From positions 296,998-360,997 of the forward strand of contig NZ_ANBE01000003.1 in NCBI RefSeq assembly GCF_000341145.1: 64,000 bases of DNA, given 5' to 3'. Positions 51,588-61,207 of the stretch are shown here, piece by piece (positions within the stretch are counted from its first letter, which is position 1; each line of letters starts with the position of its first letter). Made by a program: the position numbers and the translations under genes. The notes beneath the pieces are model-generated. The model searched no databases. It was given only the letters and a program-made list of their open reading frames with translations, and was not told the DNA's origin. This DNA comes from Nocardiopsis xinjiangensis YIM 90004. GTDB lineage: Bacteria > Actinomycetota > Actinomycetes > Streptosporangiales > Streptosporangiaceae.

Positions 51588-52892
51588 TCACAGGGGGACC
51601 GCCGGAGCGCCGTCGGGCCACACGGTCAGGGGCGTGAATCCGTCCGCGGGCGACCACTCCCCCGCGACGGTCGCGGGACGGCCGCCGGTCGCGGCCAGGA
51701 GCCTCCAGGGGTCGGGCGCCCCCAGGGGCAGGGCGTCACCGGAGGGGTCGGCGAGGTACCAGTCCTGCCCGTGGCGGGCGGGCGCCACCTGGGCGAGCAC
51801 GACGAGGGAGGCGGGCTGCCAGGGGGCCTCCGCCAGGTGCGCGGCGTGGGCGTCGAGCGCCCCGGCCACCGTGGAACCCGGCGGTACGGGTGCGGGCTCC
51901 GGCGCCCCGGCACGGACCTCGGTGGCACGGCGCCGGTCCGGGTAGAGCGCGAACTCCGCCTCGATCCCGGTGCCCGGATCCGGGCCGGGGACGAGGGCGC
52001 CCGGTTCCCGGCCGTGGGCCAGGGTCATGACGGTGCGCCCGTGTGTGCGGCCGCGCAGCCACACACGCCGGCTCCTCACCCCCGACGCGGGATCGTCTGC
52101 CTCGCTCCGGGCGAGCACGGTCCAGGTGTCGGTGGTGCGTTCCCCGCGGGCGATGACCTCGTCGGCCCGTGTGGTCACCCCGGCCCTGGTGTGCACGGCC
52201 GCCCGTAGGACCTCGGGAAGGTGCTCGCGGGCGCGGTGGGCCTCGGCGAGCAGGTGCAGGTACGCGAACCGTTCGAGTACACGTGCGGGCCAGTCGCGGT
52301 GGCGGACCAGGGCCGGCAGCTCGGACACGAGTGCGGCGGCCCCGGCGGCCTTGGCGTCCACGAGGCGTTCGGCCATGCGGTCCCAGTGGGCGTAGCCGCG
52401 GTCGGGTACCTCGCAGAGCCCTGAATCGATCTGGTCGCGCAGCCACAGGGACAGCTCGGTGAGCCCTTCGGCGACGGCGCGGTCCCGGTCGCGGCGGGTG
52501 GCCTCGGCGCGGGCCGGGTCGGGGGCTGCGCGGCGGGGCCGGTGCGCGGTGCGGCGGCCGATCCAGCGGCCGACCCACTCGGGGGACTCCTCGGACTCGG
52601 ACAGTTCACCGCCGGCCCACCGGGTGAGCAGGCCGAGCGTGTGTTTGCAGGGGATCTTGCGGCTGGGGCAGGAGCACTTGTAGGCGGGGGCCTCCTCCGC
52701 GTCCACATGCACGGCCACGGTGTAGCTCCGGCTGCCGCTGCCCCGGCACTCGCCCCACACGACGAGTGCTCCTCCGGGCAGGAGGCCGGCGTGGGGCCAA
52801 GCACCGGGGGCAGAGGTCTTTCGGGCGGCCTTCCACGACGAGGCGTCCGGTGCCAGGGCCTGGACGTCGTCGATACTCCATCGATCGCTCAC
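51588..52892 (-). CDS. SWIM zinc-finger protein of the MoxR cassette
   Basis: A 434-residue protein. The SWIM finger C-x-C-xn-C-x-H is seen in YKCSCPSRKIPCKHTLGLL (around residues 72-90), a putative nucleic-acid or protein binder. The rest is helical up to about 230 and beta-rich after it (ARSEADDPASGVRSRRVWLRG, LVVLAQVAPARHGQDWYLADP). It is first in the operon SWIM-DUF5691-MoxR-DUF5682-VWA; the gap to DUF5691 is 126 bp. The ATG is 52890-52892 (SDRWSIDDVQALAPD). Confidence 0.88.
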   Translation of the reverse strand: MSDRWSIDDVQALAPDASSWKAARKTSAPGAWPHAGLLPGGALVVWGECRGSGSRSYTVAVHVDAEEAPAYKCSCPSRKIPCKHTLGLLTRWAGGELSESEESPEWVGRWIGRRTAHRPRRAAPDPARAEATRRDRDRAVAEGLTELSLWLRDQIDSGLCEVPDRGYAHWDRMAERLVDAKAAGAAALVSELPALVRHRDWPARVLERFAYLHLLAEAHRAREHLPEVLRAAVHTRAGVTTRADEVIARGERTTDTWTVLARSEADDPASGVRSRRVWLRGRTHGRTVMTLAHGREPGALVPGPDPGTGIEAEFALYPDRRRATEVRAGAPEPAPVPPGSTVAGALDAHAAHLAEAPWQPASLVVLAQVAPARHGQDWYLADPSGDALPLGAPDPWRLLAATGGRPATVAGEWSPADGFTPLTVWPDGAPAVPL

Positions 52893-53277
52893 AGGAAAAG
52901 ACTAGGGACGGGCACCGACAAAATCGGGGTGGTTTCCGACCACGACGCATAATTTTCCAGAATGTCGTAGCAGTCTGGCACACTACGCCGCCGCCCCTAC
53001 CACCTCCGCCTCCGCTTCCACTCCCGGGCACGTGAAATGGATTCCGAGCGAGGAAGCACGCACAAAGGAAATAATCCCGCTAATGACAATCGCCCTTTTG
53101 CCCGAACGTGTTGAAAGCGGACCCATTCTGCTCTTAGAATTCCACGACCGGCATGGTACTGCTCCGCACGTACCCGGTCCGGACGCAGCGGTCCCCGCTC
53201 CCCCTTCCACATCACCGCAGCGATGCCCATCTCCTCGAAGGGAGGGAAGCGGCCCACACCCGGGTTCCGCGCACCCG
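52893..53277. other. Divergent intergenic region between the SWIM and P450 genes
   Basis: No gene is supported. It is moderately AT-rich between 53035 and 53155 and contains a CCNCC-rich stretch around 52985-53025. The promoters of the MoxR cassette (leftward) and of the P450 gene (rightward) must lie here; no clear hexamers or operators were found. Confidence 0.4.
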
Positions 53278-54648
53278 ATGACGACCATCCGTTCCCACGG
53301 CGAAAACACCCCCGGACCCGGCTGCCCCGCGCAGTACACCCGGCTGTACGAACCGGTCCCGGAGTCAGGGCGCGACGCGCTCTGGACCCGCCTGCGCGAG
53401 GAGCACGGCACCGTCGCCCCGGTCGAGATCGAACCGGGCGTACGCGTGTGGTTGCTTCTCGGTTACCAGGAGAACCTCACGGTCCTGCAGCAACCGCACC
53501 TGTTCAGCCGCGACACCCGACGCTGGCGCGAAGTCGTCGAGGGCCGTGTCGACCTGTCACGCCCCTCGTTCTCCTGGCGTCCCAATGCCCTCTACGCGGA
53601 CGGTGCCGAGCACACGCGCCTGCGCACCCCCATCGTCGACGCCCTCGGCCGGGTCGACATGGCCGCGACCGAACGCACGGTACGCCGCATCGCCGACGAA
53701 CTCGTCGACTCCTTCGTCGCCGACGGCCGCGCCGACCTCGTCTCGGACTACGCCGCGCACCTGCCGGTCCTGGTGATCAACAGCCTCTACGGGCTCCCCG
53801 ACAGCTACGGGCACATGCTCGGCGACATCACCGCCATCGTGTTCGACCAGGACGCCAAGCGCGGGGAGGAGGGTGTGGCGCGCATGCACCAGTACTTCGC
53901 CGGTCTGGTCGCACGCAAGCGCAACCGGCCCGGGCAGGACCTGGTGTCGTGGATGCTGCAGCACCCCATCGGGCTCAATGACGACGAGGTCGCCCACCAG
54001 GCAGCGCTCATCAACAACTCCAGTCACATGTCCAGCACGCACCTCATCGGCAACACGATGTGGACGCTGCTGACCGACCCGCGCATCCGCACAGCGCACA
54101 CCGAGGCGCTGGTCTCGGTGCAGGCCCTGCTCGACCACGTCATGTGGAGCAACACACCGTTCCAGACCCTGCTGGGCCGGATCGCCCGCCAGGACACCCA
54201 TCTGGGCAACGCACAGATCCGCGCAGGCGATGCCCTGCTCCTCGGGTTCGCTCCGGCCCACCTCGACCCGTCGGTGCAACGCGACGAACCCGAGAACGAC
54301 ACCGGGATCGCAGGCGGCAGCCGGGCCCACCTCATGTTCGGCGCGGGACCGCACGCCTGTCCGGGCCGCGAACTGGCCCGCTTGATCGCCTCGACAGGGC
54401 TGTCGGTGCTGCACGAGCGCCTGGCCGGGCTGCAGCTCGAAGTGGCGCCGGGACAACTGCGCTGGGCCCAGTCCCCGTTCCTGCGCGGCCTGCACGAGCT
54501 ACCGGTCACGTTCGTACCGGCCGCGCCCGAGGGGCCGCGGTCCCCCGAGCCGGGTCCCCGGGTCCGGAAGGCCGCGGCAACCGGCCCGGAGGAACCCGAG
54601 GACCTCCTGGACCGGCTGCTCAACTGGTGGCGCGGCCTGCGCGGATGA
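53278..54648 (+). CDS. Cytochrome P450 lacking the ExxR motif
   Basis: A 456-residue P450. The heme loop is FGAGPHACPGREL with Cys361. The K-helix position that should read E-x-x-R reads A-L-L-D (283-286, in VQALLDHVMW), and the I-helix has NNSSHMSSTHLIG instead of an A/G-G-x-E/D-T-T motif. The conserved Arg/His-type segment LGRIARQDTHLGNAQIRAGD is present. The C-terminus has a 45-residue Pro/Glu-rich tail ending LLDRLLNWWRGLRG. Loss of ExxR is known from the CYP157 family. The start at ATG 53278 has a weak Shine-Dalgarno. No redox partner lies next to it. Confidence 0.9.
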   Translation: MTTIRSHGENTPGPGCPAQYTRLYEPVPESGRDALWTRLREEHGTVAPVEIEPGVRVWLLLGYQENLTVLQQPHLFSRDTRRWREVVEGRVDLSRPSFSWRPNALYADGAEHTRLRTPIVDALGRVDMAATERTVRRIADELVDSFVADGRADLVSDYAAHLPVLVINSLYGLPDSYGHMLGDITAIVFDQDAKRGEEGVARMHQYFAGLVARKRNRPGQDLVSWMLQHPIGLNDDEVAHQAALINNSSHMSSTHLIGNTMWTLLTDPRIRTAHTEALVSVQALLDHVMWSNTPFQTLLGRIARQDTHLGNAQIRAGDALLLGFAPAHLDPSVQRDEPENDTGIAGGSRAHLMFGAGPHACPGRELARLIASTGLSVLHERLAGLQLEVAPGQLRWAQSPFLRGLHELPVTFVPAAPEGPRSPEPGPRVRKAAATGPEEPEDLLDRLLNWWRGLRG

Positions 54649-54679
54649 GGCCGCCCCGCGTCCGCGGTGCCGCCGGGGG

Positions 54680-55642
54680 TCAGGCCCCCAGCGCCCGGAC
54701 CGGTCCGGAGAGTTCCTCCTCGAAGAAGCGGAAGAACCCTTCCGGGTCCGGTCCGGCGTTGATCAGGCACAGGTGGTCGAACCCGGCGTCGACGAAACCG
54801 CGTACGGCCGCCACGTGCCGCTCGGGGTCGGGGCCGTATCCGAAGGCCTCGGCCATGTCCTCCTCGCGGACGGTCTCGGTGGCGGCCGCGAAATTGACCG
54901 GGTTGGGCAGTTCGGACTGCACCTTCCAGCCGGTCAGCCCGAACCTGAACTGTTCGCGGGCCGAGGCCAGGGCCGCTCCGTCGTCGCTCGCCCAGGCCAG
55001 CGGCACCTCGCCGTAGGTCGGACCGGTGCCGCCCTTCCTCTTGTAGGTGCCGGTGAGTGTGTCATCGGCCTCCGTGGCGAACAGGCCGTCGCCGAGCTCG
55101 GCCGCCAGGGCCGCCGCGCGCTCACCTCCGGCGGCGACGACGATCTCCGGGGACCGCTCCGGCAGGTCGAAGACGCGCGCGTCCTCCAGGTCGAGGTGTT
55201 TTCCCTCGTAGGACCGGTATCCGCCGCTCCACAGCAACCGGATGATCTCGATCGCCTCACGGAGCATCTCGTGGCGTGTGGTCACACTCGGCCACCCCAT
55301 GCCGACCACGTGCTCGTTGAGGCGTTCACCCGAGCCGACCCCGAGGGTGAAACGCCCCTCGGACAGCAGCGCGGTGGTCGCGGCGGCCTGCGCGACCATC
55401 GCCGGGTGCTGGCGGATGATCGGACAGGTCACACCGGTGGCCAACCCGATCCGCTCGGTCCGTTCGGCCATCGCCGCGAGCATCGACCACACGTACCCCG
55501 AGTGGCCCTGCTCTTCCAGCCAGGGGTGGAAGTGGTCGCTGACCTCCACGAAATCGAACCCGGCACGTTCGGCACGCACCGCCTGCTCCACGATCTCGCG
55601 AGGGCCGAACCCCTCGGCGAGCAGCTTGAACCCGACTTTCAT
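54680..55642 (-). CDS. F420-dependent LLM-class oxidoreductase (Fgd-like)
   Basis: A 320-residue TIM-barrel flavin/F420 enzyme. It begins MKVGFKLLAEGFGPREIVEQA and has FDFVEVSDHFHPWLEEQGHSG, RIGLATGVTCPIIRQHPA and FTLGVGSGERLNEHVVG, as in the group related to F420-dependent glucose-6-phosphate dehydrogenase. The substrate is unknown. The ATG 55640-55642 has a GAGGGGGAG Shine-Dalgarno and lies 14 nt after the catalase stop, so it is expressed with katE and may supply reducing power during oxidative stress. Confidence 0.88.
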   Translation of the reverse strand: MKVGFKLLAEGFGPREIVEQAVRAERAGFDFVEVSDHFHPWLEEQGHSGYVWSMLAAMAERTERIGLATGVTCPIIRQHPAMVAQAAATTALLSEGRFTLGVGSGERLNEHVVGMGWPSVTTRHEMLREAIEIIRLLWSGGYRSYEGKHLDLEDARVFDLPERSPEIVVAAGGERAAALAAELGDGLFATEADDTLTGTYKRKGGTGPTYGEVPLAWASDDGAALASAREQFRFGLTGWKVQSELPNPVNFAAATETVREEDMAEAFGYGPDPERHVAAVRGFVDAGFDHLCLINAGPDPEGFFRFFEEELSGPVRALGA

Positions 55643-55656
55643 GAGCTCCCCCTCGG

Positions 55657-57747
55657 TCAGGCGGGGACCGACGCGGTCTCCCGCTCCCAGTGGCGGTGGC
55701 GTCCCACGAGCCTCAGGAACTCCGCCACGCTCTCGTCGTCGACGGCGGGGGCCACGACCACGCCTTCCACGGTTCTGGTGGTGTCCGCCCCGCCCGGGAG
55801 CCGGTCGGCCAGAGGTGTGCCCTCCACGACCCGGCGCCCGTCGGCCGCCAGCAGGATCGGCTTGTGGTGCTTGAAGGCCTCCAACACGAAGTGGCGGGCG
55901 AGCCCGTCCTCGGCGAGCTTCGCGGCCGAGTCGGCACCGCCGACCACGATCACGGCGTCGTAGACCACGGACGCGACCGTCTTCATGGACCGGTCCGCGG
56001 TCAGTACCCCGCCGTCGCGAGTGTGCAGGGCCCCGTCCCTGGTCCCGAGGTACTCCACGTGCGCGTGCTCGTCGGCGAACCGCGCGCGCAGCGCCTCCGC
56101 GTCGGTGGCGTCCACGCCGTCGGCGGCCAACAGGGCGATCTGGCGCCCGGTGAGGTCGCCCATGGCGGAGTTGGCCTGGCTGACCGCAGGCGAGGAACGG
56201 CCGTGGTTCGGGGTTTCCTCCGTCTGAGGCGGCGCGACCCCGATGCCTTCCGCGACCTGCACGGCCAGTCCGTGGTCGACGTGGTTGAGGTTGGCGACGA
56301 CCTGCTGGCGGACGGACAGTTCGTCGCACTTGCCGAGTTCGAACCGGAAGGCCTCGACGAGGTGTTCGCGTTCCCAGTCGGCGAGGCTGTTGTAGAACAA
56401 CGTGGCCTGGGAGTAGTGGTCCTCGAAGCTCTCGCTGCGCTTGCGGATCTTCTCGCCGGCCACACGCTCGGTGTAGTGGCGGTAGACCCCTTCGTCGGCC
56501 ATGGCCGGGCAACCGCCGCCCAGAGAGTTGCGCGCATAGGAGGTCTGGCCCCGGTGCACCCGGTGCTGGGCGAACCCGTCGCGCTGGTTGTTGGAGACCG
56601 GTGCGACCGGACGGTTGACCGGGATCTGCTGGAAGTTGGATCCGCCCAGCCGCAGGAGCTGGGTGTCCAGGTAGGAGAAGTTGCGCGCCTGCAGCAGCGG
56701 GTCGTTGGTGAAGTCGATGCCCGGCACGACGTTGGCGGTGTGGAAAGCGATCTGCTCGGTCTCGGCGAAGAAGTTGTCCGGGTTGCGGTCCAGGACGAGT
56801 CGCCCGACGGGCCGCACGGGGACCTGTTCCTCAGGGATGATCTTCGTGGAGTCGAGGAGGTCGAAGTCGAAGGCGTGCTCGTCCTCCTCGTCGACCAGCT
56901 GCACACCGAGCTCCCACTCCGGGAAGTCACCGCGTTCGATGGACTCCCAGAGGTCGCGCCGGTTGAAGTCGGGATCCTTGCCCTGCACCCGCTGCGCCTC
57001 GTCCCACACCAGCGAATGGGTGCCCAGCACCGGCTTCCAGTGGAACTTGACGAACGTGCCCTTGCCCCCGGCGTTGACGAACCGGAACGTGTGGACGCCG
57101 AACCCCTGCATCATGCGGTAACTCCGGGGGATGGAGCGGTCCGACATGAGCCACATCATCATGTGCATGGTCTCGGGTTGCAGACCGACGAAGTCCCACA
57201 GGGTGTCGTGCGCGGACTGCGCCTGGGGGATCTCGTTGTGCGGCTCCGGTTTGACCGCGTGCACGAAGTCGGGGAACTTGATGCCGTCCTGGATGAAGAA
57301 GACCGGCATGTTGTTGCCGACCAGATCGTAGTTGCCCTGCTCGGTGTAGAACTTCACGGCGAACCCGCGCACGTCACGCGGGGTGTCGGCCGAGCCCCGC
57401 GATCCGGCCACGGTCGAGAACCGCACGAAGACCGGGGTGGTGATGTCGGGGCTGCTGAGGAAATGTGCGGCGGTCAGGTCGCCGAGCCCTTCGTAAGGGG
57501 TGAAGCGGCCGTAGGCGCCCGCGCCGCGGGCGTGCACCACACGTTCGGGGATCCGTTCGTGGTCGAAGTGGGTGATCTTCTCGCGGGCGTGGAAGTCCTC
57601 CAGGAGCGTCGGCCCACGGGCCCCCGCACGCAGGGAGTTGTCGGTGTCCTCGACCCTCACACCCGTGTCGGTGGTCAGCGGTTCGGTCGAGTCCGTGCGG
57701 TCGTGTTCGAGCTGCCGATCCTTCGCGTCGCGCTCGTGGCCAGGCAT
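55657..57747 (-). CDS. katE: Large-subunit catalase (clade 2, HPII type)
   Basis: Decomposes hydrogen peroxide. The 696-residue product has the extended N-terminus of large catalases, the catalytic His in [12 protein letters not shown], Asn in [12 protein letters not shown], the heme-ligand Tyr in [13 protein letters not shown], and a C-terminal DJ-1/PfpI-like domain (from about residue 535, [17 protein letters not shown]). The start is ATG 57745-57747 after GGAGGG. A promoter-like GTTT-N16-GGTCAG lies 55 bp upstream. It is followed by the LLM oxidoreductase in one operon and is divergent from an SDR gene. Confidence 0.95.
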   Translation of the reverse strand: MPGHERDAKDRQLEHDRTDSTEPLTTDTGVRVEDTDNSLRAGARGPTLLEDFHAREKITHFDHERIPERVVHARGAGAYGRFTPYEGLGDLTAAHFLSSPDITTPVFVRFSTVAGSRGSADTPRDVRGFAVKFYTEQGNYDLVGNNMPVFFIQDGIKFPDFVHAVKPEPHNEIPQAQSAHDTLWDFVGLQPETMHMMMWLMSDRSIPRSYRMMQGFGVHTFRFVNAGGKGTFVKFHWKPVLGTHSLVWDEAQRVQGKDPDFNRRDLWESIERGDFPEWELGVQLVDEEDEHAFDFDLLDSTKIIPEEQVPVRPVGRLVLDRNPDNFFAETEQIAFHTANVVPGIDFTNDPLLQARNFSYLDTQLLRLGGSNFQQIPVNRPVAPVSNNQRDGFAQHRVHRGQTSYARNSLGGGCPAMADEGVYRHYTERVAGEKIRKRSESFEDHYSQATLFYNSLADWEREHLVEAFRFELGKCDELSVRQQVVANLNHVDHGLAVQVAEGIGVAPPQTEETPNHGRSSPAVSQANSAMGDLTGRQIALLAADGVDATDAEALRARFADEHAHVEYLGTRDGALHTRDGGVLTADRSMKTVASVVYDAVIVVGGADSAAKLAEDGLARHFVLEAFKHHKPILLAADGRRVVEGTPLADRLPGGADTTRTVEGVVVAPAVDDESVAEFLRLVGRHRHWERETASVPA

Positions 57748-57801
57748 GGATCCCTCCACCGAAATGGTCGGAAGCGGTGAACTCCTGCAATCTCCCCCGC
57801 C

Positions 57802-57827
57802 CTGACCGGGCTCCCGTCCCGCGAAAC
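57802..57827 (-). promoter_or_regulatory. SigB-like promoter candidate of katE
   Basis: On the minus strand GTTT is followed 16 nt later by GGTCAG. The spacing equals that of the GH15, SDR and ChaB promoters; the -10 element is the weakest of the four. Confidence 0.35.
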
Positions 57828-57961
57828 ACACCATCCGGAACTTTGTGCACGCTTTCCCGAACCCGGCAAAAGAGCGGCAAGGAAGCGGGACGGCCGTACA
57901 TCTCCCCGGCGGCGGTTGGGTAGGGGACGCCTCCCGAAGGACCACCCGAAGAGGAGGAGCC

Positions 57962-58816
57962 ATGTCCGAGACACCACCTCCGCCACAGAGCCAGCCCTAC
58001 CCCGGACGCACCAAGCCGATGGACCCGCAGCCCCGCGACGAGATGCGCGGGTACGAGGGCCGGGGCCTGTTGGAGGGCAAGCGCGCCCTGATCACCGGGG
58101 GCGACTCGGGGATCGGACGAGCGGTCGCGGTCGCCTACGCCAAGGAGGGGGCCGACGTGGTCTTCGGCCACCTCGGTGAGGACGACGACGCCGCACACAC
58201 CGTCGCCCTCGTCCAGGAGCAGGGTCGGCGCGCGGTCGCGGTACGCGGTGACCTGGCCGAGGAGGAGTTCTGCGTCCATCTGGTCCGCAGGACGGTCGAG
58301 GAGCTCGGCGGCATCGACGTGCTCGTCGAGCACGCCGGCACCCAGTCCCCGGTGGATTCCTTCACCGACCTGAGCACCGAGCAGTTGCGCCGCACGTTCG
58401 ACGTCAACGTGATGGGGGTCTTCTGGACGGTGCGGGAGGCGCTCGAGCACATCCCCGACGGCGGGGCGATCGTCATCACGGGATCGATCAACGGGCTGCG
58501 GGGGAACAAGTCCCTGATCGACTACGCGGCCAGCAAGTCCGCGGTCATGAACCTGACGCTCTCGCTGTCCCAGGTGCTCAGGGAGCGCGGTATCCGCGTC
58601 AACTGCGTGGCCCCGGGTGCGGTCTGGACGCCGTTGATCCCCGCCACTCTCGGGGAGAAGGGCGCCGAAGGTTTCGGGCGGCAGACGCCGATGGGCCGCG
58701 CCGGCGAACCGGACGAGATCGCGCCCTCCTACGTGTTCTTCGCCAGCAACCAGCTCTCGTCGTTCTACTCGGGTGAGGTGCTCACCCCCACGGGCGGGGA
58801 GATCCAGGGGAGCTGA
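57962..58816 (+). CDS. SDR-family oxidoreductase (general-stress type)
   Basis: A 284-residue SDR of the YghA/GsiB-neighbour type. It has the N-terminal extension PPPPQSQPYPGRTKPMDPQP, then LITGGDSGIGRAVAVAYA (NAD(P) loop), VLVEHAGTQ (the usual NNAG is EHAG), TGSINGLRG (Ser) and YAASKSAVMN (Tyr-Lys). The NNAG-to-EHAG change is unusual but the Tyr/Lys/Ser triad is intact. The ATG follows GAGGAGGAG. It is divergent from katE; such SDRs are common in SigB regulons. Confidence 0.9.
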   Translation: MSETPPPPQSQPYPGRTKPMDPQPRDEMRGYEGRGLLEGKRALITGGDSGIGRAVAVAYAKEGADVVFGHLGEDDDAAHTVALVQEQGRRAVAVRGDLAEEEFCVHLVRRTVEELGGIDVLVEHAGTQSPVDSFTDLSTEQLRRTFDVNVMGVFWTVREALEHIPDGGAIVITGSINGLRGNKSLIDYAASKSAVMNLTLSLSQVLRERGIRVNCVAPGAVWTPLIPATLGEKGAEGFGRQTPMGRAGEPDEIAPSYVFFASNQLSSFYSGEVLTPTGGEIQGS

Positions 58817-58836
58817 CCCCGGAGGACCCGCAGGAA

Positions 58837-58870
58837 CGGGGCGCGGACCGGCCACCTGGTCCGCGCCCCG
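58837..58870. terminator. Bidirectional terminator
   Basis: CGGGGCGCGGACC and GGTCCGCGCCCCG form a perfect 13-bp stem with an 8-nt loop between the convergent SDR and TPP-oxidase genes. Confidence 0.8.
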
Positions 58871-58882
58871 CGTTCGGTGGGC

Positions 58883-60691
58883 TCAGCCCCGCTGGGGCAG
58901 ATACTCCTGGATTTTCGTGGCGATCCCCCGCGCGGCCACGCCCCTGGTCTCGGGGTCGCCGGACAACAGCGACTTCGCGGTCTCCACCGCCTGATCGAAC
59001 TCCACTTGCGGCGGGATCGGTGGGACGTCGCCGTCGCAGTGCACGTCGAGGACGACCGGCCCCTCGTCGGACAAGGCGCTGTGCCACGCCGGGACGATCT
59101 TGCCGGGTTCGTCCACGGTGATGGCTTTCATCCCGACCGATTCGGCGAAACCGGCGTAGGAGAGGTCGGGCAGGTCCTGCGAGAAGGTCGTCTTCGGCGA
59201 CCCGGCCATCGACCGCAGCTCCCAGGTGACCTGGTTGAGGTCGTTGTTGTGCAGCACGCACACGACGAAGCGCGGGTCCTCCCACAGCTCGCTGTAGCGC
59301 TGGGCGGTCAGTAGTTCCATGAGCCCGTTCATCTGCATGGCGCCGTCCCCCACGAGCGCGATGACGGGGCGGTCGGGGTGAGCGAATTTGGCCCCGATGG
59401 CGTAAGGGACGGCACACCCCATGGTCGCGAGCGTCCCCGACAGGGAGCCCCGCATGCCAGGGCGGAATTGGAGGAAACGGGCATACCAGTTGGTCGCCGA
59501 TCCGGAGTCGGCGGTGACGATCGCGTCGTGCGGCAGCAGTGGCGAGAGCTCGTGGAAGACCCTCATCGGGTTGATCGGCTCGGCGGAGACTTCCGCCTGG
59601 GCCGCCTGGACCTTGTGCCAGCGTTCGACGTCGGACTCGACCCTGCTGCGCCAGTCCGGCCGCCCACCGCTGCCGCCGTCCCGGGTGAGCCGGTCGGTGA
59701 GCGCACGGAGGGTGTTCGCGGCGTCCCCGACGAGGTTGACCTCGGTCGGGTAACGCAGCCCGATACGGCCCGGTTCGAGGTCGATCTGGATCGCCTTCCT
59801 GCCGAAGGGCGGCAGGAACTGGGTGTAGGGCATGTTCGATCCGACGATCACCAGGGTGTCGCAGTCGCGCATGAGCTCCCACGAGGGCCGCGTGCCCAGG
59901 AGCCCGATGGAACCGGTGACGTAGGACAGGGTGTCGTCGAGGACGTCCTTGCCCAGGAGCGCCTTGGCCACGCCGGCCCCTGTGGCCTCGGCGAAGGCCT
60001 GGACCTCCTCCTCGGCCCCGCGGGCACCCTGCCCGATGAGGACCGCGACCTTCTCACCCCGGTCGACGACCGCCGCGGCTCGTTCGATCTCCCCCTCGGG
60101 CGGCAGGACCGCGCTCGGGGCGACGGGGCCGGCCGCCGGTTTGCTGGAAGGGACGTTGAGGAAGTCGTGTGTGGGCGGGGAGTAGTCGGCTTCCTGGACG
60201 TCGGCGGGCACGATCACCGCGGTGGGAGCGCGTTCGGCGAGTGCGGTGCGCACGGCCCGGTCCAGGACGTTGGGCAGCTGCTCGGGCACGGTCACGGTCG
60301 CGATGTAGGCGCCGGCGACGTCCTTGTACAGGCTGTGCAGGTCGATCTCCTGCATGTAGCTGCCGCCGACGGCGCTCTGTGTGGCCTGGCCGAGGACGGC
60401 CACCACCGGTACGTGGTCGAGCTTGGCGTCGTAGAGGCCGTTGAGCAGGTGGACGGCCCCCGGCCCCCCGGTGGCCATGCACACACCGACCCCGTCGTCG
60501 AACTTGGCCCGGCCGACCGCTTCGAAGGCCGCCATCTCCTCGTGCCGGCTCTGGACGAACCGCGGGCCACCCTCCATCCTTCCGAGCTCGGCGACGAGCC
60601 CGTTGACGCTGTCGCCGGGGTACCCGTAGATCTCGGTGACGCCCCAGTCGGACAGCCTGCGCAGCAAGTGGTTGGCGACACTCTGAGACAT
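58883..60691 (-). CDS. Thiamine-pyrophosphate oxidase (pyruvate oxidase-like)
   Basis: A 602-residue TPP enzyme in the PoxB/acetolactate synthase superfamily. The N-terminal catalytic Glu lies in VQSRHEEMAAFEAV, the FAD-type centre domain has IGLLGTRPSWELMRDCDTLVIVGS, and the TPP motif is GDGAMQMNGLMELLTAQRY ending in HNNDLN. The product of the reaction (acetate, acetyl-phosphate or acetoin precursor) is not determined. The start ATG 60689-60691 follows GGAGGACGC. It follows the ChaB gene by 52 nt and is probably in its stress operon. Confidence 0.9.
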   Translation of the reverse strand: MSQSVANHLLRRLSDWGVTEIYGYPGDSVNGLVAELGRMEGGPRFVQSRHEEMAAFEAVGRAKFDDGVGVCMATGGPGAVHLLNGLYDAKLDHVPVVAVLGQATQSAVGGSYMQEIDLHSLYKDVAGAYIATVTVPEQLPNVLDRAVRTALAERAPTAVIVPADVQEADYSPPTHDFLNVPSSKPAAGPVAPSAVLPPEGEIERAAAVVDRGEKVAVLIGQGARGAEEEVQAFAEATGAGVAKALLGKDVLDDTLSYVTGSIGLLGTRPSWELMRDCDTLVIVGSNMPYTQFLPPFGRKAIQIDLEPGRIGLRYPTEVNLVGDAANTLRALTDRLTRDGGSGGRPDWRSRVESDVERWHKVQAAQAEVSAEPINPMRVFHELSPLLPHDAIVTADSGSATNWYARFLQFRPGMRGSLSGTLATMGCAVPYAIGAKFAHPDRPVIALVGDGAMQMNGLMELLTAQRYSELWEDPRFVVCVLHNNDLNQVTWELRSMAGSPKTTFSQDLPDLSYAGFAESVGMKAITVDEPGKIVPAWHSALSDEGPVVLDVHCDGDVPPIPPQVEFDQAVETAKSLLSGDPETRGVAARGIATKIQEYLPQRG

Positions 60692-60743
60692 GCGTCCTCC
60701 TACGGCCCCACCGTGGTCGGAAGGGGCCGGTCGCACTGGTGGT

Positions 60744-61166
60744 TCAGGAGCTGCGCCGGCGTCCCGAACCCGAGGTCCGGCGGTTGCTCTCCTTGCGCAG
60801 GGCCTCGACGAGGTCGTTCTTGTTCATGTTCGACCGACCCTCGATGCCGAGCTCGCGTGCTCGCTCGTACAGATGGTTCTTGCTGGCGTTCTCGTCGACA
60901 CCCCCGGCGGTCTCGCGGTCCGGGCCCGGACGTTTGCCGGAACGCGGGTTCTTCGCCTGGGGGTCGGACGGCCCCTTGCTCTGCTTGGGGACCCAGTGGT
61001 CTCCCTGCTTCTCGTACTGGTGCTTGACCGCGGACATGGCGACACGGTGGGCGCGTTCGCCCTCGCCGTACTCCTCGACGGCGCTGTCGTGCGCCTTGAT
61101 CCAGGTGCGCTGTGCCTTCTCCGGCGAGCGCTTGAGTGTGTCGGGCAGCTCCTGCTTACCGGGCAT
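60744..61166 (-). CDS. ChaB-family protein with a C-terminal Rho_N/SAP-like segment
   Basis: A 140-residue protein. Residues 1-65 are ChaB-like (LPDTLKRSPEKAQRTWIKAHD, HRVAMSAVKHQYEKQGDHWV). A basic linker follows, then a second module at the end (ASKNHLYERARELGIEGRS, MNKNDLVEALRKES) like Rho_N/SAP helical DNA- or RNA-binding motifs. The start is ATG 61164-61166; the open frame upstream is not coding. A SigB-like promoter lies 42 bp upstream, and the TPP oxidase follows. Function unknown; often stress-induced in actinobacteria. Confidence 0.85.
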   Translation of the reverse strand: MPGKQELPDTLKRSPEKAQRTWIKAHDSAVEEYGEGERAHRVAMSAVKHQYEKQGDHWVPKQSKGPSDPQAKNPRSGKRPGPDRETAGGVDENASKNHLYERARELGIEGRSNMNKNDLVEALRKESNRRTSGSGRRRSS

Positions 61167-61207
61167 GCTGCTCACCCCCGAAAACGTGGTGCCTGTCGAT
61201 GACGGCC

